NCBI GenBank assembly: GCA_015501595.1
Contig: JADNRX010000680.1
Span: 1-26,786 of the forward strand
Source of the DNA: Hymenopellis radicata
Lineage: Eukaryota; Basidiomycota; Agaricomycetes; Agaricales; Physalacriaceae
Length of the DNA stretch: 26,786 bases
Reading direction: 5' to 3'
Every line of letters starts with the position of its first letter. Within the stretch, counting starts at the first letter, position 1. Of this stretch, positions 17,315 to 26,786 are shown piece after piece. Position numbers and translations under genes: made by a program. The notes under the pieces are model-generated. The model saw only the letters and a program-made list of their open reading frames with translations. It did no database searches and was not told where the DNA came from.

Positions 17315-18845
17315 ATGTCCCCCCAAAAAGACATCGATCTCATCAAGAACAAGGCAAGCACTCTCATGAACTGTGGGTCAAACTAACGGATTCCGATCTT
17401 GTATAATAGGGAAACGACGCCTTCAAGGCGATGGACTTCGCTACAGCGGTGGCTTTATACACTCATGCTGCTCAGATGGACGATAAGGATCCTGTTCACG
17501 TCCTCAATCGCTCGTTTGCCAACCTGAGACTTGAAAGGTATGGCAGGATCACACATATCGTAGTTGAATGAACGGTAATGTCGTCAAAATAATAGGTACA
17601 CCGATGCTATAACGGACACCACGCTGGCGATTGCTCTGAATGTGAAAGATGATGTCGTCTTGAAGAGAAAGGCATTGTACAGACGCTGCTTGGCATTCAT
17701 CGCCCAAGGCCAAGAGAAGGAGGCATTCGCAGGTGAGCGTCCTCAGGCTATCAGTCATCGAACATGTCAAACTCACGAAACCATTGATTGCTCTAGATAT
17801 CGCACAATATGAAAACGCTGGCGCAGATCAAAAGACCATTTTGATTCTCAAGGATGCCATAACCAAACCGCAACCTCAACCTACGAAGGCCGGTGGAGCT
17901 CACAACCGCCGCTCATCTCTAGGGACCCCGGTTTCAACGTCCTACGAACTGCGAGACTCTCCAGGTCGCGGGAAGGGCGCATTTGCGACAAAGGTTCTGC
18001 GCCGCGGAGACATGATTCTTGCAGAGAAGCCATTGGTCACGCTGCTCTCATACAACGATGATCACTCGGATGAGAATTGGCAGGGATCAATGAGCGACTC
18101 TGAAGTATGGCGCTCCATCCAGACAATCACACCGAAGAATCTAGTGCCATACCTCTCCTTGGACAACTCGCACTCCGAGCGCGGCCCTTTGATGGGAATC
18201 TGGTTCACCAACGCCTTCGCCGCCGGCGGTGTCTGCGAAGTCGCCTGTCGCTTCAATCACTCATGTCTCCCCAACGCACGCTATAGCTGGCACGAGAAGT
18301 CCGGGCGCCTGCGCATCATGGTGTTGGCGGAGATCAAGCCGGGGGAGGAAATCTTCGTATCCTACCTCATGGGGCGCCACGGCTACGGAAGTACACGTGC
18401 TGAACGACAAGCCCGTCTCAGCTTGCGCTTCCGCTGCGCATGCAGCCTGTGCAACGCCGATGAGGATACTGTCAAGAGGAGCGATGCTCGCCGTGAGGAG
18501 CTCGCCTTCCTATACAACACAATCACCGCATCCACGGACCCCAATCCTCAGTCGACGCTGCGCAAGTTTGTCCGCGCGATGAAGCTGCTCAAGGAAGAGC
18601 AGTTCCACGCTGATGCAGACGACTTTGCCACCGATGCTGCGGCGTTTTGTTCGATGTTCTCGGACTGGGAAGCCACGAGGGACTGGGCCAGGATCGCCTA
18701 TGAGGCGCGTAGGGACGAGTTCGGAGAGGATAGTAAACATACGATCAAGGCGAAGGCGGTCTTGATGAACCCCGTGCGAAATCCCGCGCATCTGCAGGCT
18801 GGGTTAATGCCAAAGAAAAAACTAGGGAGATTTACAAATCTTTGA
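17315..18845 (+). CDS. TPR-SET domain protein (putative lysine methyltransferase)
   Basis: Proposed exons 17315-17353, 17410-17537, 17596-17732 and 17797-18845 join to 450 residues. The start ATG follows GCGACC. Intron 1 (56 nt) has a GC donor (AAG|GCAAGC), branch CAAACTAAC and acceptor AATAG; introns 2 and 3 use GTATGG and GTGAGC. Residues about 5-120 look like tetratricopeptide repeats (KGNDAFKAMDFATAVALYTH, VLNRSFANLRLERYTDAI). The rest is a SET domain: SPGRGKGAFAT opens it, RFNHSCLPNARYSW carries the NHSC motif of the cofactor and active-site region, GEEIFVSY follows, and RCACSLC is a post-SET zinc-binding type cluster. Such proteins transfer methyl groups from S-adenosylmethionine to lysines; the substrate cannot be told. 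No MYND finger is seen. All phases agree and no lesion was found, unlike most neighbours. Confidence 0.88.
17354..17409 (+). other. GC-AG intron of the TPR-SET gene
   Basis: Starts GCAAGC and ends TAATAG, 56 nt, with CTAAC 22 nt before the 3' end. Splicing restores the TPR motif (NK-GNDAFK). The GC donor is the only good option, because the next in-frame codons reach a stop. Confidence 0.7.
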
Positions 18846-20040
18846 TTGGTACAATGTAAAAACTCATACTTATTGCATCTGCCTACGTACCGACAGTATA
18901 CAGCCTCGCTGAAGAATTCGAAGAAAGTCGGCTGAATCATCCGGAGAGTCTTTGGGTGCCACGAATGAGTGATACATAAGCGGAGTTCTGAAAACCGCTG
19001 ATATGTTCGACAGACCGTGACACCGATATCTCTTATGGTCCAAACGTCGTGTTCGATAGAACGACACATGATCGCCCTTGTGGTTTAAAAGGTTAAAACT
19101 TACGCTTCTTACAAGAGCGACATCGTCCAGCATCGTCCCGGATCGCCTCGACGGACTACTACCGTGCCGATACCAAATGTGCAGTTTGCTCGCCTTCCCG
19201 ACAGTTTCACTGACAATCTCTGCCTTTGATCACACTTCTATTCCTCGGCACATAGACGTCTGACACCTCCGCTCTCGAGGACGATGCAGGTCGAGCTCAT
19301 GCCAGCCAACATATCCGGCCCTGTCATTGTACTATCTCGCATCTTGACGACCTCTGCACCTTCGTGATATATACCCTAGTCTCTCAAATATCGTATTTCC
19401 TCCGTCATAGATCGTCACCCAAGGAGGCGCGCATAAATCCTAGTGCAACACTTCCTAAATTCTCGCGTTTCCATCCGAGTCGGGACATTGTCACTTTCTT
19501 TGTGCTTGCTAGTCATAGCAGACACCGATACATGTCTAAATCTGGTTTTCCACGCTACACAGATCCATCTGCTGATGGCTGAGCGAGGGAAGTCTCGACA
19601 TCCACTTGCCGTAGTAGCTGGCTGTAGTCGATTGAACGGTACTATCAAATTGCCTTTTCCCAGCCTTTTCCCTCCTTTCCATCTTTCCCGAACATCTACC
19701 TCAGCGGGAGACAATCAGACGCGTCACATCTTGGTCTTATTCTTTGAATGAATCAGGTAAACAGGAAGAGCGCTCTGAGTCTTTCGAACTTTCGTCCTGT
19801 TATGCGGTCGAAAGTCCTGTCTGATAATTCTTTCAGCAAACCGAACTCGATACTATAGCCTGAGTACGGAGTCTGTACCGCGTATCTTTCGTCGGAAGAA
19901 ATTCAAAGTTTATTACGGAGATGTCGACAAATTATAAGTAAGTGCGTGTATATACCCTCTATTTCTGCAACGAGTACCTACTTCTTCGCCGTCGGAAACT
20001 GTGGTTGCCATCGCGCCTCTAGCCCGTGGAATACTGGAGG
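18846..20040. other. Intergenic region with repeat copies R2 and R1
   Basis: No gene recognised. About 18924-18996 matches 22265-22330 (shared GGAGAGTCTTTGGGTGCCA and CATAAGCGGAGTTCTG blocks), and weaker similarity continues through a GTCGTGTTCG block near 19046. The matching sequence at 22.3 kb is the upstream region of a family gene, so this may be an orphan promoter copy. About 19101-19310 matches 16721-16905. The rest (19310-20040) has only short frames that look like chance. Confidence 0.5.
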
Positions 20041-21697
20041 GAAATAGTGCGTATGACTACTTCTCTTGCCTGTCTTAAAATGGGCAGACAGCTTGTCCCG
20101 GACGTAAGCCATATGCCTTTGCATCGCTAGCAGCTTCGCGCAAGATTTGCGCGGTTTTCCAACTGCTCATTCGCATCCTCATCCCGTTTGAAACGGAAAA
20201 CATCCTTTGAGGTGTCGTCCAGCAGCATGGATTGAAAGTACCATCGGTTCGCCATTCGATCGAATCTTGGCATGTGCACATAGAAGATAACGCCATCTCT
20301 GTCGTAGGTGATACCGATGAGGAAATACCAGTCCGGAAGCGGGACCTGGCTTGTAACAGTATCGTCAGTGATACGAAGTTGAAGTAGTACCATCATGATG
20401 AGAGTTGGATGAAACGCAGCTGCCAGCTGCACCTGAGTGGTCGATTCCTGGATCATTACCTTCGCTTCTGCGGCGCCAATGACAAATTCGTAGAGCTCGC
20501 TGAGTCCTCGAATTGTGGCGATCGCACATATATCCGGTTTCGGGCGACTTGCAGCTGCAAGTAGTATCAAGGCGTTGGCCAAAATTTGATTGCTAGATCG
20601 AGGAAATTAGATGAGCTGTCAAGAACACACGGAGAAGGATTTGAACTCACGACTTGGTAGGAGCATCTCGAATTTCGAAGAAGCCGTGAACCAAGGGACC
20701 AATATAGCGTTCTGTTATCATTTCCGAGCCAAGCTTGTCTTGAAAACTGGGAGCGGACAGAATGTTCATTATAGTCGAGGAAGGTCCGCGAAATTCGGGT
20801 TTTGCAGCACCGGCAAACCTAAAAAAGGCTACACTTCCATTCGGGTAGGCTGGCAGTGTACCCTCCTCTGGATCTTCGCCTCGAGAGGCTTAGGCTGATC
20901 GGCAAAAAACTTTCTGTAGCTTCGACAAATGTCGCATCGCTGTGTGAAGAAGCGCGTCCGGGAGGTCTTTAACTTCTGATGCGTCTGCTGCCGCAACTGT
21001 CGCGACATCCGCCTTGGCGTTCTTCGCCTGGCAAACAAGTAAGAAACCTATGGCCTTGGACTTAAAGAGAACTTGACTTACTGGCATCCATCTCGAGGTA
21101 CGTGGAAGCCTTTGCTCGGGTTTCTGAAAAAGTCTGACAATTTGCCGAGCCTTGCATTCAGGTCACGCAAGCCGTGATGCATGCTGACAACTGTTGGCCC
21201 GCCACTGGCATCGTTACGGGTACTAGCGCGGAGTCCTGGTCGATTCACCTTCAAGTTATCTGACGTGTCAGTAATTGCTGCAGGTTTGATTACATCCCAT
21301 CTTGAGACGTTCTCCACAGACCCGCCAAAGTCCCAGTGAAGGAGTTTCATATGAGATTGATGGAATGAGCTATGTGCGGCATTTAGTATCGAGATGGCAG
21401 TACCTCAGCCATTAAGCCGATGTGGGTTCACTTCACCTTGCCGATGCATGACTAGTAGCGTCTGCAGCAACAGCAGCTTCCCCGCAGTTTTCAATGGTAC
21501 ACTGTTGAGCCGTGATTAAGCTCCTCCTGATTTTATTAACACCAATGGTCCCAGAGCGTTAGCTGCGACTCACGCCATTCGGTCGAAAAACTTGGGAAGG
21601 CCGTGGTCAATCATATACTTATGTACATCCGCGAAGGCTGCTTTCTGTTCCTTCAGCTGTTTGTCGGTTGGCTTTTGGTCGCTGCAGTGGTTTCCAT
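20041..21697 (-). pseudogene. Family member 1, unrecognised protein, reading frame damaged
   Basis: Upstream on the minus strand a TATA-like CTATATATGC lies near 21855. The ATG at 21697 opens a frame that soon stops, while good coding sequence (KQLKEQKAAFADVHKYMIDH) continues in another frame. Later blocks are spliced through short introns with GTGAGT or GTAAGT donors (for example at about 20653). One exon carries an in-frame TAA near 20891 between KLQKVF and the EDPEEGTLPAYPNG block. The C-terminal part has LPDWYFLIGITYDRDG / VIFYVHMPRF and, in a third frame, LLAMQRHMAYVRDKL. Those motifs match the members at 22.5-24.1 and 24.5-25.7 kb. I recognise no known domain. Either the gene is decayed or the sequence has several small errors. 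Confidence 0.5.
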
Positions 21698-22483
21698 GAT
21701 GACTGTGACTAAAATCGACAAAATTTCTTATTAGTACAGCGAGGAAGTACAGCGAACGAAAGGACTGACTTCTCTGTAGTGAGTGATAGAAGGTTGATGA
21801 AGTTGAACGAGGTAGGGCTGATATGGTTCTGACAAGGTGAAAATTGGGAGCATATATAGCTGTCCGATTGAATCACATGGGAATCAGGAAGCAGCATCAG
21901 TCACCGCATCGCCGAGGCTCGTGGTAGAACAAAGGGCTCCTCGTGTGCAACAGCTGTAGACAAGGGCTCCTCATGGGCAACGCCTGTAGACAAGCGATAC
22001 TCCAAATATAGACAGGTTGGGCGAGAGAGCATTCCAAAACAGGGCAGATCGCTGATTAACAACGAAAAAAGCATTCTGGATCCAGACGGACATCCATATC
22101 GCCCTACGTGCCAAGAACGAGGTATTCGCGCTTATGGGGTGTACTAGCAGTGCAAAAACTCCAAATGAGAGACAGCGTGCGTTATGGATGTCATAGGGAA
22201 AGAGCCTCAGTGCCAGAGGCATCGTACGCCTGTTATTTCGATGGTTGTGTCCGTCCTCGCTGGAGGAAGTCGGCTGACTTGTCCGGAGAGTCTTTGGGTG
22301 CCATTCATAAGCGGAGTTCTGGAAAACCACTAATGTAAGCTTCTCGCTTGAAATCTACAACAAATGTCGTGTTCGCTGTTCTTCTTGGGATGGTTCGGGA
22401 AAGTTCTCCAACAATCATATCACGTGATTACCCTTATTTATAAATCACTTGTTGGCCCTTACACTCGCAGCCAACTCGCAGCC
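21698..22483. promoter_or_regulatory. Divergent promoter region between family members 1 and 2
   Basis: Holds the 5' sides of a minus-strand and a plus-strand family member. Two adjacent 30-bp units beginning AAGGGCTCCTC lie at 21932-21961 and 21962-21991, with few differences. Repeat R2 copy 2 spans 22265-22330. Just upstream of the plus-strand start are a 10-bp palindrome ATCACGTGAT (22419-22428, E-box type, a candidate bHLH site) and a TATA-like TATAAA (22439-22444), 45 bp from the ATG at 22484. No separate gene is supported here. Confidence 0.5.
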
Positions 22484-22659
22484 ATGGCATCCCACGCAGT
22501 GAAGACTCCGAAAGACGCAGCGACAACTCTGATAGATTCGTTGAATGACCTAGAGTCTCCGGCCCTTACACTCGCAGCGAAACCATCCCCAGACGCAGTG
22601 AAGACTCCGAAAGACGCAGCGACAACTCTGATAGATTCGCTGAAGGACCTAGAGTCTCA
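22454..22659 (+). repeat. Tandem duplication spanning 5' UTR and start of family member 2
   Basis: Copy 1 (22454-22559) and copy 2 (22561-22659) both begin GGCCCTTACACTCGCAGC and end CTAGAGTCTC, with 7 nt less in copy 2. Copy 1 contains the ATG at 22484; the matching place in copy 2 has lost it. In the protein this gives DAVKTPKDAATTLIDSL twice, and the former UTR is translated as PALTLAAKPSP. Confidence 0.85.
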
Positions 22660-24072
22660 TCTATACTCGGACAAGCCCCTCAGTCTGAATCGAGGCAAGT
22701 CGCAAGCCCTACCTAATCGTTCTCTTACTGGTGGCTGAGATATGTCAGGTGGCATTTTCTCGATCTTCGCGATGAATGTGTACCTGCGACGTTCAGGCAT
22801 GCCGAGTCATACCTCAGTCATATTCTTCAAATGAAGCGAGAATGGCGTTCTGAACGGCTTGAGCTTCCTTCTCGTTGGGCGGTACGTGCTACTGATTCAA
22901 CGCAATGTCCTACCTCAATCCCATCACAGCAACTGAAACCTCGCATCTTTATGGGTGACCAATTGCTTGCACCATATAACATCAGTCTCATGACGGCCCC
23001 AATCCGTTTGATTATTGACAGACTGTCAGATGATGATATATTGGAGCGCCACAAGTCATATTCGCACAGACCTGATTTCTGTTTGGCGAATTTCCGAAAT
23101 GCATACCCAACATTGTTCAAAACTCGACCTATGAACCCCTCCTTTCCTATGAGTTGTATCTTATTACTTCACCGTGCTCTAATGCCTGTGCAGACCTCAT
23201 GCTGTATGACGGGACGGAGAGTAATGCACAATATAGCGTGATGGGAATGTTCTGCGGCATTCCCGGCTCCTTGATGATCAGGTAAGCCTTTTTCAATCCA
23301 GTCATCTGTATCTCAATAGTTGTAGGTCGCCAAAGGCTCATTTGCCTCTATCGCTACATCACCTCACGTTCCCAAGCACGATGTTGACTTTGCTGTGTTA
23401 GCATGTCCCATTGGTTCATTATCTGTGCGAACTCTCATGCGAGACAAGCAGATGAGCATCACGGTTACCCATCCGGCTCTCTTTGTGGCGATGAAAGGTC
23501 CGATGCCTTGGACAAACGGCGCCTCCCATCGAGCCGGCGAGGTCAATTCCTTGTTTCGTGATCTAGCGTCACACGTTCAACCTAGTCTCGCCATTCTTGA
23601 GAAGACCTGGCGCTTCCGACGTGATAACCAGGATGTTCGGGCTCTCTCCAGATTATGGCATCATCTTTGGTGTCACATACGATTCGCAGCAACGTGCACT
23701 CCTTGCACATGTCCTACTTCCCAAAGTGAATCCTTCAGGCCCTCAGGAATACGTCTCGTTGTTGCTAGACACCTTCGAGTTTCCCTCAGCCGTAGAGGAG
23801 GCTCATTTTACTATGGTCGCAAAATCGAACGGCCTCCTTCTTGCCCTCTTACTGTCCAGCGTCACATTTTTCGTCTTGGGGCGCTCTGGGACGACGTGCG
23901 CTTTCCTTTCGAGGTCCTCCGTGCCTCCGATGATCTGGATGATGCAGTGATGGGATCTGTGGTCATGGCGCCTCAGTGTGGGAGTACGCCAGCCAGGTCA
24001 GCGATTTCTCCCGGGAGCATTTTGAGCACTCCATATGCGATGTCTACCGATGACGATGATGTCAATCGCTAG
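22484..24072 (+). pseudogene. Family member 2, unrecognised protein, multiple frame breaks
   Basis: Starts with the ATG at 22484 inside a tandem duplication. Coding blocks in order: a duplicated N-terminus; WHFLDLRDECVPATFRHAE after a short intron (ending 22750) whose donor is uncertain (GC donor GCAAGT at 22695 breaks phase); an intron with GTACGT donor and CATCACAG acceptor (about 22882-22930); SLMTAPIRLIIDRLSDDD; a block ending GMFCGIPGSLMIR; an intron beginning GTAAGC at about 23282; VAKGSFASIATSPHVPKH; PDYGIIFGVTYDSQQ; and VQRHIFRLGALWDD near the end. Consecutive blocks sit in different frames at about 23115, 23325, 23600 and 23850, and one break is next to an A-run (CAAAAC). No domain is recognised. 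It shares the (Y/W)xxxxG(I/V/M)xY and QRH motifs with the flanking members. Confidence 0.5.
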
Positions 24073-24479
24073 AAGACGCCGTGAAACCTCTACATCCCAT
24101 GTTCATCCAGTACATTGAGAGTTGGAGAGATTCTATTATAACCGAGCAAACCGAGCCTCCCTATCGAGTGTAATCGTAGTTACCAAGTAGTTACACTTGG
24201 TATAGAAAAGCCTAATCGCAACTTCTGATTGAAAGGAAACATTGGTTCGATGAGTTTTTTTTCTCTCGCCAGAGGCTATAGCCATGCTTGTGAAATGTGG
24301 GAGAGATGCACGAGTGGGGTGGATTCATTGACGCCGTCGCGCATGTTGGCGCTTATAAGTGCTGTGACACATTGTGACACCATCACTTGTGCGTCGTTTC
24401 ATCGTTTCATCATCCCACTTCAAGCACTTTCGTTGCGACAATCTATATCTTGTTTCTTCATCCTATTCTCGCCTAACAG
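24073..24479. other. Upstream region of family member 3
   Basis: No gene seen. A TATA-like TTATAAGT lies at about 24353-24360, roughly 120 bp before the ATG at 24480, which follows CCTAACAG. A GTAGTTACACTTGGTA-like duplicated stretch sits near 24175-24200. Confidence 0.35.
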
Positions 24480-25660
24480 ATGTCTCAAGAAAGCACTGTG
24501 TACGTATTAGACCTCGCTACATATATAGTTCAATGTTTGATTTTGACGCCACCTCAATCTCAGCTGGAAATTCTTGGATTTCCACGAGATAGCTGGATTT
24601 ACAGATGTTACCTCTCAACGCACAAAAACTCTCTCTCGCTATATGGATCTCCTTACCGTGAAAAGTTTTACTATCCCACTTTCTTGGATTGTATGTTCGT
24701 CGTTCAGCGTGTAGTGGACGACTAGTACTGATCATTCCATTATCCAGTTCACTGAAGACGAAGAAGACTATTTGGACATGGACAACGGCGTTACGACTCA
24801 TTCCTACGCAGTCGAGTTGGCCTTCAAAGGCGCGCTTAGCAAGGCTATCAACGAATTCCCCAAATACATCACTCTACCCTTGGACGACGAAATCGATCCG
24901 CGACCCGCCTACCCAGAAGCGATCGTCACACTGAATGATCTGCCTCCCGAGCATCCTCATTCGATCAAGCGCTGCTGGGAAATCTCTTCTCCCATCCTTG
25001 TCCGTCATCTTTTGAGCGCCCGTTGATTCACAGCATGACCTCAATACTACCGGGTTCTTGTACGTCCCAGGAACTCAAGTCTCCAGTGATTCTATCTTCA
25101 TGTTTCTTCGTCTGCCTTATCACGATTATAGCTCGTTCGCTCCTCCGCCACCGGGGCTGAGGCATGCATCAAATGGCCATCGGAGCTCGTGAGAGTAGGA
25201 TGAAAATCGATGGCCTTCCTGTCACCCACTGGCCCATTCTGGCGGCTGCGATCCCATGGGATGTCGGAACCTTTGACGATGCTATCATTGAACTGTCCAA
25301 GTCCTTCGAATGGTCTATCGCACTCATGATCCAGCTTCACAGACTCGGTTCTCCCCAATCCACATGTCTTCCCGAATGGTGTGTCCTGTTGGGAATGTGT
25401 ACACGTACATGGCGTAAGGGTGTATGGGCATTACCCGCGCTGGCGCACAGACACGCAACAATGGCAATATTCGTGCGCCCAACTAACCAGAGACCACGTG
25501 ATGGACCTCTCCGGTCCTTTCTTACAGCACAGCTAAGCTTAGCTCTCTCCTCTTTACTGTCCAACGACATACGTACGAGGTTGAGACACATCTACGCGAG
25601 CTGGTACGCGAGAGGGCTGCGGAGCTCGATCTAGAGAATCTGTCGAGTATTCATGTCTAA
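24480..25660 (+). pseudogene. Family member 3, unrecognised protein, frame breaks
   Basis: An ATG at 24480 opens an 81-codon frame (MSQESTVYVLDLATY). Another frame gives SRYMDLLTVKSFTIPLSWI joined by a 57-nt intron (GTATGT...ATTATCCAG, about 24690-24746) to FTEDEEDYLDMDN and then ALSKAINEFPKYITLPLDDE. Later blocks are TTGFLYVPGTQVSSDSIFM, WPILAAAIPWDVGTFDDAI, LPEWCVLLGM, then in another frame VYGHYPRWRTDTQQWQYS, and finally VQRHTYEVETHLREL up to a stop at 25658-25660. VYGHYPRW corresponds to FYVHMPRF of member 1 and VQRH to the same motif in members 1 and 2. Frame changes between blocks mean it cannot be translated as one protein as written. No known domain recognised. Confidence 0.5.
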
Positions 25661-26786
25661 CTAAAGTTATGCCTGCCTTCTAGCACTTAATTCATGGGAG
25701 TCTCTGTTTTTTCAAGCGTTGTCGGTGTTGTTAGTTGCGCAATCGGCAGACAGAAGTCAAGATGTCGATAGGAATAGTGTGCCGTGGTGTGTGCTCAGGT
25801 GGCGCGGTACAAAGATATTGATCTTCCATAGTGAACCAAAGGGAAATCGTCGCTCTGGAGTCCCCATTCCGGGACCAAGCACAATCGTTCCAGGTCCGGT
25901 GAGTGGCTTGCAGTCAACTAGAGTCGACGTCAAAGTCGGAGGCACGAACCACGACGATCGTCAAGACCATAATCAAGTTCGGGGTTTGATGGAGCTGCTC
26001 GATGAGTTCCTTGCGATTCACCGCCAGAGTGCAGACCAGCGACATTTGCATCGAGTGTGTCAACCAAGTCCGAGTCTCTGTAAGTATTTGACGCGCGACC
26101 ATGCTTCAAATAGCATGTCCAGCCATTTCATCTCCACAAACGTACACCAGGCCGTCCTCTGACTTGACGTCGGCATGATATCACGCGAGGACTTGACAAG
26201 TTCGTGCTGAATGTAGAACACGAGGACGGAGCCTGAGACGGTGAAGGAAAAAGCAAAGTTCTTCATGTAAACCATCGATAGACGTGGGCACGACACGACA
26301 CTGCCAGATGAGATACTTATTTAGTTTCGGACAAGATTCGGGGCTCGAGCTGAGCCTGAACTGTGCCGTAACATCGTTTTTTGGATGCGATAGTGATTAA
26401 AGAGGTCATGAACGACACTTGCAAGTCCTCTTCGAGAATGTACTCCGAGATGTCACGGCTCCCAACAGAACGAGTGCGGCCAGGTTACAGGTTCACTAAC
26501 CTGGTCCCGGTCTGAGTTCAAGATTGAAGGCGCTTTGGAGTGGATACTTACCCGTGAATCTGAACTGTCGCTTATTGCTTGGGCTGTAGACATCAAGTTC
26601 GTTGCTTTGTAACCCTGCCAGTGGATCCTCAAGATTACCATAAGACAACGCGGGGACCTGGGATAGCTAGCGATGATGACTTTCCAGGATGGGAATAGAA
26701 TCGCTTCAAATGCGCCTCACTTCAATCTGTCACAATAAACCTTATGTCAAGCCATCCATATCTTCCTGATTAGTCTTATATTTCAT
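25661..26786. other. Right-hand region with only weak open frames
   Basis: A 147-codon plus frame (25719-26162) and minus frames (26296-26060, 26102-25914) overlap. The minus one has a hydrophobic stretch, NFAFSFTVSGSVLVFYIQ, and a possible acceptor (AAATACTTACAG near 26084), so part of a minus-strand membrane-protein gene is possible. Neither strand gives a convincing exon chain. The last 400 bp shows nothing I can support. Confidence 0.3.

Noticed and set aside
19443..19751. Overlapping plus and minus frames of about 100 codons
   Set aside because: Each is the shadow of the other, with no domain, splice context or relation to neighbouring genes.
20632..20665. tRNA-like GAGTTCAAATCC (minus strand)
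   Set aside because: It resembles a B box, but the flanks do not form a T-stem, there is no A box or acceptor stem, and it overlaps a good splice donor (GTGAGT) between two coding blocks.
22108..22338. Plus and minus open frames over 21.97-22.34 kb
   Set aside because: They cross the R2 repeat and 30-bp repeats in the divergent promoter region and show no conserved blocks.

Overview
The window looks like genomic DNA from a filamentous basidiomycete, probably an agaricomycete. Predicted introns are about 45-58 nt with CTNAN-type branch points. The largest feature is an 11 kb Ty3/Gypsy chromovirus. A TPR-SET gene and gamma-tubulin-complex sequence are also present, and no bacterial-style operons are seen. 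Everything is read by eye from sequence; no database search was run.

Layout. 1-2.5 kb: no convincing gene; degenerate tandem repeats, short direct repeats and a promoter/hairpin segment. 2.5-4.75 kb (minus): the N-terminal part of a gamma-tubulin complex (GCP5-like) gene, broken by several reading-frame lesions and cut off at its 3' side. 5286-16295 (minus): a complete LTR retrotransposon with 555-bp LTRs that appear identical by eye, a Gag-PR-RT-RNase H frame, a -1 shifted integrase-chromodomain frame and, between integrase and the 3' LTR, an extra four-exon gene with its own TATA box. 16.3-16.55 kb: a truncated piece of a gene family found further right. 17.3-18.85 kb (plus): an intact four-exon TPR-SET protein gene. 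20.0-25.7 kb: three larger, frame-damaged members of the same unrecognised family (one minus, two plus), with shared repeats around them. 25.7-26.8 kb: only weak open frames.

Working together. The retrotransposon supplies capsid, protease, reverse transcriptase, RNase H, integrase and a chromodomain that probably targets integration to marked chromatin. Its accessory gene sits where retroviruses carry env, in the same sense as gag-pol, yet it still holds introns. That implies the packaged RNA is unspliced or that the gene was acquired recently, and it is the most interesting system here. The right half looks like fast-evolving accessory territory: an amplified, decaying family with duplicated promoters and a duplication that turned 5' UTR into coding sequence.

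Caution: many of the broken genes differ from an intact frame by one nucleotide. Real decay and assembly indels cannot be separated from this sequence alone.
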